Shown piece after piece: positions 41,408 to 50,830 of a stretch of 64,000 nt of DNA (within the stretch, counting starts at the first letter, position 1; each line of letters starts with the position of its first letter). The stretch spans positions 1 to 64,000 of the forward strand of contig JAQSDV010000007.1 in the NCBI GenBank assembly GCA_029945425.1. Reading direction: 5' to 3'. The DNA comes from a bacterium (lineage in GTDB: Bacteria; Pseudomonadota; Alphaproteobacteria; Micavibrionales; UBA2020). Both the position numbers and the translations under genes were made by a program. The notes beneath the pieces were generated by a model. The model did not search any database and was not told the DNA's origin. It saw only the letters and a list, made by a program, of their open reading frames with translations.

Positions 41408-42187
41408 ATGGCTAAGATGATGGGCTGGAAAGAAGCGATAATTCAGGTTCTCGAAGATCGCAACGAGCCAATGCACTACTCAGAAATCTCTGAAGTGATT
41501 GCTGATAAGAAACTACGAAAAAAACTTGGCGCCACACCCGCTCAGACTGTAGGCGCAACACTTTCCACATCCATTTTGCACGCAGACTCGCCGTTTAAGA
41601 AAGTAGGCAGAGGCAGATACATTTTAAAAGATGCTAAAAAAATAAAATCCAAGCCAACAAAAAAAGCCACAGTCAGAGAGCCTATAGAAGAAGCGGGCTT
41701 TATTAATGCGTTCGGTATGTATTGGGCTAGAGAGAAAGTCCTATGGAGCAATAATCCTAAAATTTTAGGAAGGCAGCAAACTCAAAGTACGGCAGTTAAT
41801 TTTTGCAATCAGAAAGGTGTTTATCTTTTATATGATGGCCATAAAGTGGTTTACGTCGGCCGCACAACAGAACAACCAATTGGATTAAGGCTACGACAAC
41901 ATATTGACGATAGATTAAACGGGAGATGGGATAGATTTTCTTGGTTTGGAATTTACTCGGTAACGGAAGCTGGTGAGCTAGATTCCAATGATGAAATTCA
42001 GTTTTCTCTTCACAACTTAATCGCCACTATGGAAGCCGTATTAATCGAGGGATTGGAACCGCCTCAAAATAGGAAGAGAGGCGATGATTTTCGTGCAATT
42101 GAATATTTGCAAGTCGAAGATGACGCGATTTCAAGAAAACGCGATTTGGAGTTGTTTGAAGTTCTCAAGAAGAAAATGCTTACTTGA
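41408..42187 (+). CDS. HARE-HTH plus GIY-YIG nuclease
   Basis: 259 aa. Residues 6-72 form a HARE-HTH (WKEAIIQVLEDRNEPMHYSE, then GRGRYILK), a domain linked to restriction systems. Residues about 135-235 are a GIY-YIG nuclease: GVYLLYDGHKVVYVGRTTEQ, Arg in LRLRQHIDDR and Glu in ATMEAVLIEGL. 4 nt after the restriction gene, so part of the same unit; may cut modified or hemimodified DNA or assist restriction. Confidence 0.85.
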   Translation: MAKMMGWKEAIIQVLEDRNEPMHYSEISEVIADKKLRKKLGATPAQTVGATLSTSILHADSPFKKVGRGRYILKDAKKIKSKPTKKATVREPIEEAGFINAFGMYWAREKVLWSNNPKILGRQQTQSTAVNFCNQKGVYLLYDGHKVVYVGRTTEQPIGLRLRQHIDDRLNGRWDRFSWFGIYSVTEAGELDSNDEIQFSLHNLIATMEAVLIEGLEPPQNRKRGDDFRAIEYLQVEDDAISRKRDLELFEVLKKKMLT

Positions 42188-42286
42188 TTAAGTTTTGTAA
42201 AGGCGACGATTTAAACAGAGTTGTTTCTAAATCTCCTTCGATTTTGACGAGTCTAGCAGCACTCTAAGCGGGCACAGGCAGGGCAA

Positions 42287-42829
42287 ATGGCAACCAGAAA
42301 TTCATTGATCCGATGGTGGAACGGAAATTCCGATACCGTTAAAAAATGGGCTAAAGCTATTGGCCTGTTTGCCCTCGAATTGCTACTCGTTTACGCACTC
42401 TCGAATTTACCGCTTCTTCTTTTGGTTTTCACCAAACCAATGAATGTCGCGCAAGTTGATATGGGTTTCTTCGATAAATTAACCTACATCGTAAATTCGG
42501 AATTTTATAAAGGTCAGCTACTCTCTTTCACATGTTCCCTCATTGCACCCGTGATGTTTTGGGCGGTACTTGAAGTTAAAAAATCATGGCAATCGAGACT
42601 ACTCTTGCTTGTATCTTTTTTTATACTTCTGATCCCTATCTTCATACATGATAGACCTCTACAAACAGATTACTTCACGTACATGGATATATATCTGGCG
42701 GCCTTAGCTGTGTGGGCGCTATCAGTATTGTTTAGAATTTTCCCACCCGAGCCAGATATAACGTCACCTAATCAAGCAGCGGCAAGGATCAATTCTGCAT
42801 TAGGCGGAAACAGGAGGGGCAACCCATGA
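42287..42829 (+). CDS. membrane protein paired with DGQHR protein
   Basis: 180 aa with four hydrophobic segments (about 25-47, 78-95, 102-121, 132-152) and a polar tail. No family recognised. Overlaps the next start by 4 nt (ATGA), so it is co-translated with the DGQHR protein. Low GC as in the R-M genes. Confidence 0.7.
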   Translation: MATRNSLIRWWNGNSDTVKKWAKAIGLFALELLLVYALSNLPLLLLVFTKPMNVAQVDMGFFDKLTYIVNSEFYKGQLLSFTCSLIAPVMFWAVLEVKKSWQSRLLLLVSFFILLIPIFIHDRPLQTDYFTYMDIYLAALAVWALSVLFRIFPPEPDITSPNQAAARINSALGGNRRGNP

Positions 42830-43986
42830 GTCGCGCAAAAGAGAGAGTAGTCTTCTCTGCACTTGAGATTAACCAACCAATAGGAACATTTTACATTGGG
42901 GCAATTAATTCTGAAGATTTAGTCAAGATTGCAAAAGCAGACATACGCCGTATTGAAGATGATGGATTGGACAACTATATCGGTATTCAGCGTCGGTTAT
43001 CAAACACCCGCGTGAAAGATATTCATGAATACGTCCACAACGTAGATGCAACTTTTCCCACCTCCGTTATCTTAGCTGTTCCAGAAGAAAATGCGGAATG
43101 GGATGAAGACAAAAAAGAACTAACTCTATTTTCAACGGATGAAAAAGAGCTAAAAGATATTGCGACCATAATAGATGGTCAGCATCGCGTGGAAGGGCTG
43201 AAAGATTACAAGGGCGAGTTGTTTCAGGTGAGCGTAGCAATTTTTGTTGGTATTGCGTTGCCCGTTCAAGCAAATATTTTTGCCACTGTAAACCTAGCCC
43301 AAACAAAAGTTAATAAGAGTTTGGTTTACGATTTATTCGACTACGAAAAAAATCGAAGCCCCCAAAAGTCTGCACATCACATTGCTCTTTCTTTAAATAC
43401 TTATAAGAATAGCCCTTTAAAGAATCGTATAAAAAGACTCGGCACCGCGACTAGAGGCCAAAGAAATGAGCAACTGACTCAAGCAACGGTCGTGGAAAGA
43501 ATGTTGGAATACATGACCGACAATGCCCCGAAAGATAGAAATACTTATCTTATGGGGTTGAAGCCTAAATTGTATACCGAAGAGGAAAGCAGAGAATTTA
43601 TCTTTGGGAATATGTTTCTAAAGGGGGATGATGTCAAAATCACGGAAGTCCTTGTCAATTATTTTACCGCAGTTAGCAAAAAATGGCCGAACTCATGGGG
43701 TGACTTTACCACTAAGGGGAATATCTTACCTAAGACCAATGGTTTTATTGCTCTCATGGCAGTATTAAGGCCGATATATCTAAAAATTTCAGATGCCAAA
43801 AACGAGAAAAATTATGTGCCAACTGTTCAAGAGTTTTCTTCGATCTTGAAAAAGGTCACACAACTTGAAGATGGTCACATAAATAATCAGATTTTCAAGC
43901 CCGGCGGCGGCGGTGCAAATAAAATGAAGCAAATGCTATTAGAGGATATATTTGGAGTAACGCTGGAAGCCGAAATCGATTGGTAG
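42826..43986 (+). CDS. DGQHR-domain protein (DndB-like)
   Basis: 386 aa with TIIDGQHRVEGLKDY (about 120), the DGQHR motif found in DndB of phosphorothioation systems and in other DNA-modification or defence loci; downstream INxNFATVN-like segment NIFATVNLAQTKVNKSL is also shared. No dndACDE genes are nearby, so this is a stand-alone pair with a membrane protein. Role in DNA sensing or regulation is inferred. Confidence 0.8.
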   Translation: MSRAKERVVFSALEINQPIGTFYIGAINSEDLVKIAKADIRRIEDDGLDNYIGIQRRLSNTRVKDIHEYVHNVDATFPTSVILAVPEENAEWDEDKKELTLFSTDEKELKDIATIIDGQHRVEGLKDYKGELFQVSVAIFVGIALPVQANIFATVNLAQTKVNKSLVYDLFDYEKNRSPQKSAHHIALSLNTYKNSPLKNRIKRLGTATRGQRNEQLTQATVVERMLEYMTDNAPKDRNTYLMGLKPKLYTEEESREFIFGNMFLKGDDVKITEVLVNYFTAVSKKWPNSWGDFTTKGNILPKTNGFIALMAVLRPIYLKISDAKNEKNYVPTVQEFSSILKKVTQLEDGHINNQIFKPGGGGANKMKQMLLEDIFGVTLEAEIDW

Positions 43987-44024
43987 AAGGTCTTACCATC
44001 ATCCCTACCATCAAAAATGTGAGT

Positions 44025-44060
44025 TGATTTCTTACACACTTTCTTACACACTCTAAACAC
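44025..44060. repeat. TTACACAC arm-type repeats at right end of element 1
   Basis: CTTACACACTTTCTTACACACTCT, two copies of the unit seen beside the integrase, about 50 nt before the att core. Confidence 0.6.
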
Positions 44061-44102
44061 GACAGAAAAAGATCGTTATAACTCAATAGGATGGTTTGCT
44101 AT

Positions 44103-44166
44103 GCTAGTCTCGAAAACTAGAATAGGTGCAAACTTATCGCGAGTTCGAATCTCGCCCTGTCCGCCA
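44103..44166 (+). other. attR of element 1: tRNA-Ser 3' half, copy 1
   Basis: Core GCTAGTCTCGAAA (44103-44115), then the 3' anticodon stem, variable arm, T arm, acceptor strand and CCA of tRNA-Ser(CGA). No 5' half is attached, so it cannot make a tRNA. Confidence 0.88.
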
Positions 44167-44213
44167 TTTTTTATTGTATTTTCAGCGTTATTTTTCAGGC
44201 ACTTTTGGTCTCG

Positions 44214-44305
44214 CTAGTTCCAAAAACTAGAGCATGCAAATAATGCATGTTTTACAATTAGTTACTACTTACACACTTTTTACACACTTCTTACACACTT
44301 TTGCT
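44214..44305. repeat. left-end region of element 2: decayed att-like sequence and arm repeats
   Basis: CTAGTTCCAAAAACTAG (44214-44230) differs from the tRNA anticodon arm at 3 of 17 positions. It is followed by three TTACACACTT units (44262-44305). Confidence 0.45.
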
Positions 44306-44900
44306 ACTTGTTATTGGGTTCATGAGCGGGCTGCGCGGCGAATTGAACTTCGATTTCTGTTTTCAGCAGTTTTTTATAAAAGTTCAGTTTCTCAAACAAT
44401 GGGTACCAATCAAATAGAACAAGCTCAATGGGTTTCCAAATCGAAACCCAACCAAAAATAATAATACCTTCGCGCAGGATGCCAATTGGCCCAGGTGGAA
44501 CAGGCACCGTCAGGCTTTGGGCTACGCCGACACACACGCCAAGGAAAAGTAATCCAGCCAATCCGAATAACTGCGCCATTTTTAAAAAGTGCTTAAGTTC
44601 TCCTCGTTGGAGTTCTATCCGGTAGGCCAGATAAACTTTTATAGCTTCGCGAATTGCTGTTCTCGGCAGGTCTTTCGTCTCTGGCGCTTCAATATGAATG
44701 AGAACCTTTAAAGGCGCAGAAATAGAAAATTCTCTGGCAGCAGACATGATGTATTCTACAAAGTCGTCGTCCAAGTCCCGATCACGAAATGGCGCGGGAT
44801 CTCGCGAATCAAAAAGTTGAAACGGGCTTTTAACGCGTACTTCAATCCAGTGCTTTCCTTCAGAATGCTTATAACGGGGCTTCCTTTTTGCTTCATTCAT
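44304..44900 (-). CDS. hypothetical membrane protein, 198 aa
   Basis: Polar N-terminal 100 residues with a conserved-looking WIEVRVKSPFQLFDSRDPAPF stretch; two hydrophobic helices (MAQLFGLAGLLFLGVCVGVA and ILREGIIIFGWVSIW) and a charged C-terminal tail. Similar proteins sit in stress islands; no function known. Transcribed toward the arm repeats. Confidence 0.7.
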   Translation of the reverse strand: MNEAKRKPRYKHSEGKHWIEVRVKSPFQLFDSRDPAPFRDRDLDDDFVEYIMSAAREFSISAPLKVLIHIEAPETKDLPRTAIREAIKVYLAYRIELQRGELKHFLKMAQLFGLAGLLFLGVCVGVAQSLTVPVPPGPIGILREGIIIFGWVSIWKPIELVLFDWYPLFEKLNFYKKLLKTEIEVQFAAQPAHEPNNK

Positions 44901-44959
44901 AGTGACCTTACTTCTTTGAACACATATCTTTAATTTTATGGGTTTATTGAGTCCGGAGC

Positions 44960-45796
44960 CTAGTTAGCCATCAGTATCGGAATTTCTGAGTAGTCCAGCA
45001 TCTCGTGCGTCAGACTCCCAAGAAGCGTTTCGCGCATCTTATCCTCGCGGCTGTAGGCACCCATTACAAGCATTCCGGCATCCATTTCTTGAATTATCTC
45101 TCTGATTGCTGTTTCTGGCGTTGCGTCGTGCAACTCATGCGCGGCAGCTTCTGCACTGATGCCATGGCGCTGCAGATACAGCACTAGATTTTTGTTCGAG
45201 AGAGGAAAGGTCTCTTTTTCGACGCCTGTAAAAACAAAGACTTTTGAATCCCTGAGAAGGGGTATGGCGAGGTTGACAGCGCGCGCAGCTTCAAAGCTGC
45301 CGTCCCAGGCAATAATCACATTTTCCTGAACAGTTTGACGTTTATATTTCGCTGGCGGTATTAATAACACGGGGCGTCCAGTCCTGAATAGTGCCGCATG
45401 CACTAAATTCCTGTAGGCGGCATCGTTTTTTTCTACGACGCCACTCATAACGACGAGGTCGGCAAGGCGCGCGCGTACTGGTAATACTTTATCTGGCTTA
45501 CCCTCCACTGACACAAACGTGGCAGAAGGGTAGTCCACGATTTCCTCTTCCTCTGTGATATCAACTTCAATTTCATCGGCCGTTTTGTTAAAAATTGCAT
45601 GGGCTGATTCTTGCATTCTTTTGTTCTCGCTATCGAAATCAGTGATGATCTGCAAACCATCATTTGAATCTGGAGTAACGTGCAAAACCTCTAGATGGGC
45701 GTTATGCTTCTTGGTGAGGGATAGGGCGGCACTTAATGAATCCTTCCCTTCGTAACTCGAAAAAGGAATGATTATCGTTTTGATGGACATACTCAA
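44960..45796 (-). CDS. tandem universal stress protein (UspA)
   Basis: 278 aa with two Usp domains. The first opens IKTIIIPFSSYEGKDSLSAA; the second opens ENVIIAWDGSFEAARAVNLA and ends with the GAYSREDKMRETLLGSLTHE motif, close to the ATP-binding G-2x-G-9x-G(S/T) pattern. Cytosolic stress protein. Lies next to the DUF4010 transporter-like gene on the same strand. Confidence 0.9.
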   Translation of the reverse strand: MSMSIKTIIIPFSSYEGKDSLSAALSLTKKHNAHLEVLHVTPDSNDGLQIITDFDSENKRMQESAHAIFNKTADEIEVDITEEEEIVDYPSATFVSVEGKPDKVLPVRARLADLVVMSGVVEKNDAAYRNLVHAALFRTGRPVLLIPPAKYKRQTVQENVIIAWDGSFEAARAVNLAIPLLRDSKVFVFTGVEKETFPLSNKNLVLYLQRHGISAEAAAHELHDATPETAIREIIQEMDAGMLVMGAYSREDKMRETLLGSLTHEMLDYSEIPILMAN

Positions 45797-45838
45797 CTCC
45801 TGTCTAGATTTCTTGAAACTGGATGGTGCGTAAATGTT

Positions 45839-47083
45839 TTAAAATACATAACCTGTCATTGCGATTGCCCAAGCTGCGATCATCGACAAAACTAGCCCCG
45901 GTATTATACGGAGAGAAAAATCAATAGAGCCTGCACTCAAGGCCATGACACTTTTAGAAACAGCATTACAGGTCATAGCAGTTAGAATTGGCACAATTGA
46001 TGCTTCCGGAACTAACTTTCCGGATGCAACTAATGAAGCAACAGAAATCGACGGGCCGTGAGTGTCAGCGATGCCCGCAACCGCAGCCCCGATGACGATA
46101 CCCTTTTGACCGAACATTTTCTCCAATCCGGCGGCTAAAACCAGCATGACGGCCATCGTCGCAACAAGGATTAGCGCGGTCTTGATGCTAAAGGCGCTTC
46201 CGGACACGGATTCCTTTGGATTGACAGTCTTGAGTGCGCGCAATGTAAAGCCGATTCCGTAGATAGCTGCAATCAATCCCCCAGCGGCCAGCGCAGGGGC
46301 AATGGCAGAGAAGGTGGCCGTGCTTATCGTGAATAGAATTAGTGCTAATTGAATAAAGGTGGCGACGGTTGAAAGCGTTGCGCCTGCAACAGCGGAGGCT
46401 ATTATTGTCGGGTCACGCTTTGCACGCCCTGCCAAAGAGCCAATTGCTGCTGTGCTTGAAATGAAGCCAGCAACAAATCCTGCAAGAGGCAGCCCCGATC
46501 GTGGACCTAAAATCCGGGTTGCGATATGACCGCATGCTCCGATTGCAAGTATGAGGATAACAATCATACCCAGGGTATGCGGGTTTAATGCGCCAAATGG
46601 ACCGATATATTGATCTGGCAACTGCGGCCAGAGAACCAAAGCCGCAACGGCAAATATGAGGCCGTCGTTTACTTCAGGTTCAGTCAGGACATTCTTTACG
46701 AACCTGTGAGCGGCTGTTTTTGTGGCAAGAACTACAGCAACTGTTGCAGCCAAAGCTAAGGCCAGTGTAACATTTGATATTGTCAGCCCGCCAATAAGCG
46801 TAGCTAAAATCAATGCCACTTCTGTTGTCAGGCCAGGATCAGCCTTATCAGAGCGATGATAGGATATGGCCGCCAAAACCGCTGTTCCGCCAACTGCGAC
46901 AGACAGAAGCGTTACTCCACCCAGATAAAATGAAGTGGCACCCGAGAGAACCGCAAGTGCAAAAGTACGAATCCCCGCCTGGTGACGGGTGGAACCTTCA
47001 CCTTTACTGCGCTCCCTCTCAATCCCGATAAACAAACCCAGGCCAAGAGCTACAGCAAAATTAAGCCACGGGTAGTCAATCAC
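45839..47083 (-). CDS. MgtC/SapB-DUF4010 family membrane protein
   Basis: 414 aa with about 12 hydrophobic helices. N-terminal MgtC-like segment (FAVALGLGLFIGIERERSKG, then RHQAGIRTFAL) followed by a DUF4010 region (AGFISSTAAIGSLAGRAKRD, DTHGPSISVASL). Function unknown; members occur in metal and stress gene groups. Confidence 0.88.
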   Translation of the reverse strand: MIDYPWLNFAVALGLGLFIGIERERSKGEGSTRHQAGIRTFALAVLSGATSFYLGGVTLLSVAVGGTAVLAAISYHRSDKADPGLTTEVALILATLIGGLTISNVTLALALAATVAVVLATKTAAHRFVKNVLTEPEVNDGLIFAVAALVLWPQLPDQYIGPFGALNPHTLGMIVILILAIGACGHIATRILGPRSGLPLAGFVAGFISSTAAIGSLAGRAKRDPTIIASAVAGATLSTVATFIQLALILFTISTATFSAIAPALAAGGLIAAIYGIGFTLRALKTVNPKESVSGSAFSIKTALILVATMAVMLVLAAGLEKMFGQKGIVIGAAVAGIADTHGPSISVASLVASGKLVPEASIVPILTAMTCNAVSKSVMALSAGSIDFSLRIIPGLVLSMIAAWAIAMTGYVF

Positions 47084-47098
47084 TTCAATTTTCCAGTT

Positions 47099-47377
47099 TT
47101 AAGCCGCGGCGCGCCTATCGGAACGCGGGTGAGCAACGCCATTACCTTTCTTCGGCAGAATTTTAATCGTTTTGGCGCCATCTATGAGGCGACTTTCGAG
47201 CACTTCTTCACGAGCAAAAAGTGTCATTAGATGCCTTCTGCTTGCTCCCAGCAAGGCCCTGCCCTCCGCGGAGCGGCTTTCCTTTGCGTCTAAAATCTTT
47301 TTCTGAAGGTCTCTATGATGCTTAACTCCATGTTTAACTTCCTTCATCACTTGTTTTAAAGCCTTTTTAATAGTCAT
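47099..47377 (-). CDS. hypothetical basic helical protein, 92 aa
   Basis: Start at ATG 47377 with AAGGAG upstream (ATG 47407 is an alternative). Lys/His rich helix MKEVKHGVKHHRDLQKKI and a basic tail. 15 nt before the DUF4010 gene, so same operon. No family recognised. Confidence 0.6.
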   Translation of the reverse strand: MTIKKALKQVMKEVKHGVKHHRDLQKKILDAKESRSAEGRALLGASRRHLMTLFAREEVLESRLIDGAKTIKILPKKGNGVAHPRSDRRAAA

Positions 47378-47580
47378 CGCCTTAAGACTCCTTGGTTGTG
47401 AGTTCACATTCAGTAACTAACCACTGTTCAGAGCGAGAAGTTCCACTAATTCTGTACAGTTCTTTGGTTTTTATCGCTCAATTGAACCACTTATCACTGA
47501 ACCGCCTAGCGGGGTTGGCTGTTTGTTGTAGATGTCGGCACAAATCGAAAGAGTGCCGCAAAATAATTGAAAGTAAAAAT

Positions 47581-47931
47581 ATGACCAAGGATTACAAAGG
47601 TATTATTGGTGATATCGGCGAATACAGTAAGGATCTACATAAATTAATCCCTGAAACCATGGCTGGCTTTTCCAGCATGGCCAAAGCAGCGACACAAACC
47701 AAAGTAATTGATGAAAAGACCAAGGAGATGATTGCACTCGCCCTAGGCGTAGCCTCTCACTGTGACGGATGTCTCGGTTACCATACAAAGGCTCTCGCAC
47801 GATTGGGCACTACGCGGGATGAGGTGGCGGAAGTTCTAGGCATGGCTATTTACATGGGGGGCGGGCCATCTTTGATGTACGCTGCAGATGCGCTGCGCTC
47901 ATTTGATCAATTCATGCTGCCACAGGCTTAA
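47581..47931 (+). CDS. carboxymuconolactone decarboxylase/AhpD-like protein
   Basis: 116 aa. CxxC redox motif in ASHCDGCLGYHTKAL with the downstream His and acidic EVLGMAIYMGGG helix are those of AhpD-type alkylhydroperoxidases. Probably reduces peroxides. Heads a plus-strand group of stress genes. Confidence 0.88.
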   Translation: MTKDYKGIIGDIGEYSKDLHKLIPETMAGFSSMAKAATQTKVIDEKTKEMIALALGVASHCDGCLGYHTKALARLGTTRDEVAEVLGMAIYMGGGPSLMYAADALRSFDQFMLPQA

Positions 47932-47997
47932 ACAGCGCATTGAGTACGGCAAATAGCGAGCAAAGATTAATTCTTAAGGTATCCAGGAAATCAAAAA

Positions 47998-48381
47998 GTG
48001 AAATATATTGTCAATTCGAAAAAAACCATGGGTCAGGCTGTCTTGGACCTGCAAGAAGCGGTTAAGGCAAATGGCTTCGGTATCCTACATACATACGATC
48101 TCAAATCTACTTTGAAGTCCAAGGGAATTGATCTTCCCGAAGAGTGCCAGATTTTTGAAATCTGCAATCCCAAGCAGGCTGCAGCTGTTCTCGCAGAAGA
48201 CATGAGTATTAACATGGCGCTTCCCTGCAGGATTTCAATCTGGCAGGAGGGCGGCATTACCCGAATTGGGATGATACCTCCCAAGGCTATGCTGGAATCT
48301 CTCTCTAATTCCCCTGTGCTTCACAAAATCGCAGCCGAAGTTGAAGAGAAAATGAAGGCAATGATTGATATCGCAAAATGA
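47998..48381 (+). CDS. DUF302 family protein
   Basis: 127 aa with GTG start. KANGFGILHTYDLKSTLKSK and QIFEICNPKQAAAVL, then ALPCRISIWQEGG, match the DUF302 fold. Small cytosolic protein found in stress and metal islands; role unknown. Confidence 0.85.
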   Translation: MKYIVNSKKTMGQAVLDLQEAVKANGFGILHTYDLKSTLKSKGIDLPEECQIFEICNPKQAAAVLAEDMSINMALPCRISIWQEGGITRIGMIPPKAMLESLSNSPVLHKIAAEVEEKMKAMIDIAK

Positions 48382-48532
48382 TGGCGCAACTTAGTCAGTG
48401 ACGACCAATTAGTAATTATTGAAGTTAATGCGTTCATTGAGCTCAATAAGTTGGCTTGATGGATTTTATGAGCATGTCTCCCATATTAGATTTCATGATC
48501 CAAAAATTGGATAATGGGAAAGGGATACAGTG

Positions 48533-48775
48533 ATGAAAGTCTGCAAACCGAAAACTATGAAACAACAAATAATACGAGGTATCATCGGCATTGGCCTCTT
48601 AGTGGCAGCAGGATTTGCGTATAAGGAATACTATGCACTATCTTTCTTGCTTGTGGCATTGTCCTTAATTCCATTAAAGGGATGTCCTGTTTGCTGGGTG
48701 GTTGAAACCTGTGAAGTAGCGGGCCAGCCGAAGAGCGCCGCACCTGATGAAAGAAAGACCGGCACGGTCGCCTGA
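48533..48775 (+). CDS. DUF2892-like small membrane protein
   Basis: 80 aa from ATG 48533 (AAGGG upstream). One or two helices (IIGIGLLVAAGFAYKEYYAL, FLLVALSLIPLKGCPVCWV) with the CPVC pair after the membrane segment, as in inner-membrane DUF2892 proteins. Confidence 0.7.
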   Translation: MKVCKPKTMKQQIIRGIIGIGLLVAAGFAYKEYYALSFLLVALSLIPLKGCPVCWVVETCEVAGQPKSAAPDERKTGTVA

Positions 48776-48962
48776 ATCAATTCTCAGGTATATCCGGTGG
48801 TTGCGGCAAAAACTTTCCGATGCACCCCCAGCGACCCGAATATAGAGACCCGCGCTTCGCCTCTGCAAATGCTGATCCACCAATCAGAATGGTCAGAATT
48901 GCTAAAATTCCCACTAGATGTATTAATTTCCACACGGAACTTCACCAGTAACTATAGCGTGC

Positions 48963-49244
48963 CTATTTTGTCTCTTGAGAGCGGCGCTGCTGTTCTTCAA
49001 AGGCAAGCTGCTCACGCTTTTGTTGTTCTTGCCGTTGCTGATCCAACCGTTGCTGATCCAACCGTTGCTGTTCTTGGCGTTGTTGCTCCAGCCTTACCTG
49101 TTCCTGACGTCTTTCTTCGGCTCTTCTGGCTTCGTCGAGGCGTGTCGTTTCTTCACGACGTTTGGTCTCGTCAAGCTCGCGCTGGCGGCGCTGCTGTTCT
49201 TCTTGAAGGCCCTTGTTTTCGCGCTGTTGTTCTTCGCGGGTCAT
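48963..49244 (-). CDS. Gln/Glu/Arg-rich coiled-coil protein, 93 aa
   Basis: Almost entirely Q, E and R with repeated RLDQQRLDQQRQEQQ units, a single charged coiled coil. DNA-level tandem repeat of about 15 nt (GTTGCTGATCCAACC-like). Could be real or a translated repeat. Confidence 0.45.
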   Translation of the reverse strand: MTREEQQRENKGLQEEQQRRQRELDETKRREETTRLDEARRAEERRQEQVRLEQQRQEQQRLDQQRLDQQRQEQQKREQLAFEEQQRRSQETK

Positions 49245-49639
49245 TTACTTTCCTCTGCATCTGTTCTGCATGAATAATTGTGAAATATCGCCGTAGTTTT
49301 GTGGCGGCGAAGCCAGTATAAAATAAAAACATTATTATACGTTTAGTGCCACAGCATGATGTAATGAGTTCATTCTGAAGCGTTACCGTGGGACTAAACA
49401 GGCAATGGTATTGACCTGCCTCCCATAAAGGAGTTCTAGCGGAATAGGATTCCGCTACAGATTTTTGTACCTTTTATCGGCGGAATGCTGAAGGCTAGGA
49501 AGTGTCATACGACTGAACACATCCTTGCAAAATATGTCCTGAACGCCAACCCCTTCGGCTTCACTAATGTTTCTTGGGCAGACACTTTCTGCTTTTCCCA
49601 CTGTTTCTGTGCTCGTATACCCCCAGAGGAACCTAAGCG
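49245..49639. other. about 395 nt without a gene
   Basis: AT-rich non-coding spacer; nothing recognised beyond possible promoters for flanking genes. Confidence 0.45.
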
Positions 49640-50026
49640 TTACGCGCCCGGAGACCTGTAAGGTCTTTCGTCGCCACCGGGTTTCGGAGTAGAGGCTTTA
49701 CGGATCAGCCCCAATTCTTTGGCAGCCAAATGGAGCAATGAGGCCTTATCGCCAAGGCTTTCGACAGACAAAATCTCGCCGCGATCCCGGATCGCCGCCG
49801 TTTCAACCAGTGACAATTTCAGAAATTCCTGTTCGTCCGCATTGAACGCCGGAATGGAGTCTTTACCGGTAAGAGATTTATAAATATCTTCGGCATAAGA
49901 CAACGGATTGCCATCCCGCATTACCATGCGTGCGGAGACATTAAAGCAAAAAGCAAGGCGGCGCGCATCGTCGCCGACATTGTTGCTGTTAAAAAATTCT
50001 ATTTTTCCGACCATCTTTTTCTCCAT
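49640..50026 (-). CDS. hypothetical protein, 128 aa
   Basis: Helical acidic protein starting MEKKMVGKIEFFNSNNVGDD, ending in a Pro/Gly-rich tail. No family recognised. AGAAAAAGAT-type weak ribosome site. Lies in the accessory part of element 2. Confidence 0.55.
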   Translation of the reverse strand: MEKKMVGKIEFFNSNNVGDDARRLAFCFNVSARMVMRDGNPLSYAEDIYKSLTGKDSIPAFNADEQEFLKLSLVETAAIRDRGEILSVESLGDKASLLHLAAKELGLIRKASTPKPGGDERPYRSPGA

Positions 50027-50197
50027 GTACGTTATCGTTCAGGCAGGAAACACTACAAACACACCTGAACGTAGAACGGCTGTTGCTTGCCATAACACAT
50101 AAAGAGTCGCTATAAATATGTCAACATAAAATTGATTCCATATATGCTGGCTATTGGGGTCACGATTGTTGGCCGTCAGCCCTAGTTGGACAAAAGA

Positions 50198-50234
50198 GAA
50201 AATGGCCTCTCTTAGAAAAGAGAGGCCATTTTTT
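50198..50234. terminator. bidirectional terminator
   Basis: AAAATGGCCTCTCTT and AAGAGAGGCCATTTTTT arms with a short loop, just downstream of the minus-strand gene 50252-50830. Confidence 0.92.
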
Positions 50235-50251
50235 GAGAAGACTTGGATATG

Positions 50252-50830
50252 TTAGGGCGTATTTGCCGACGGTTTCGTCGGGCTTGAAGCCGTCGTCGCT
50301 ACTTTTGGAGTCAGCATGCCTAGGCGCATATCGACGAGATCGTTCAACGCATCTAGAAACAGGGATGGGTCACGGCGCGTAGTGGTTTCGAAATCGGGGG
50401 ACATGCTCATGCTGACACCGCCTGCGCGCTCGTCAGCTGGTATGCCGAATTTCACTTCAATCGCTTTTTCGACGCGGCCAATAAGGTTGATGCCGATCTC
50501 GAAGGTGATCATCGCTGCCTGCTGCTCCACTGTCATTTTTGTCGGCTTGCTGCTGTCGCCGATATCTAGCATTGAGCCGGGCGACTTGATGTTGATTGCA
50601 TAAAAAGGGTTGCCGTCGGCAAAGGTGTGGAAAGCACCGGAGCGCGCTTCATCCAGCGTGATCGCGAGTGTATGACGAGTAAGGTTGAACTCGATTGAGT
50701 TAACAGCTTCCGCCGCAAAGCCGTAGGATTTCATCGTCGCGCGGATTTTCGCCACGCCGTCGTCGAAGTTTTTTTGCGCGTTCGCGCTGACGGGCAAGGT
50801 TTCGTTGTTCGCATAGTTCTTAACAGCCAT
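50252..50830 (-). CDS. hypothetical protein, 192 aa
   Basis: Not recognised. Mixed alpha/beta domain with EFNLTRHTLAITLDEARSG and a Thr/Ser/Pro-rich tail. It ends at a strong terminator. No signal peptide. Possibly a host-like gene captured by element 2. Confidence 0.65.
   Translation of the reverse strand: MAVKNYANNETLPVSANAQKNFDDGVAKIRATMKSYGFAAEAVNSIEFNLTRHTLAITLDEARSGAFHTFADGNPFYAINIKSPGSMLDIGDSSKPTKMTVEQQAAMITFEIGINLIGRVEKAIEVKFGIPADERAGGVSMSMSPDFETTTRRDPSLFLDALNDLVDMRLGMLTPKVATTASSPTKPSANTP

Noticed and set aside
48963..49277. CRISPR-like short repeats
   Set aside because: The 15-nt repeats are contiguous and encode the QQRLD coiled coil; no spacers. No CRISPR array was seen anywhere in the window.
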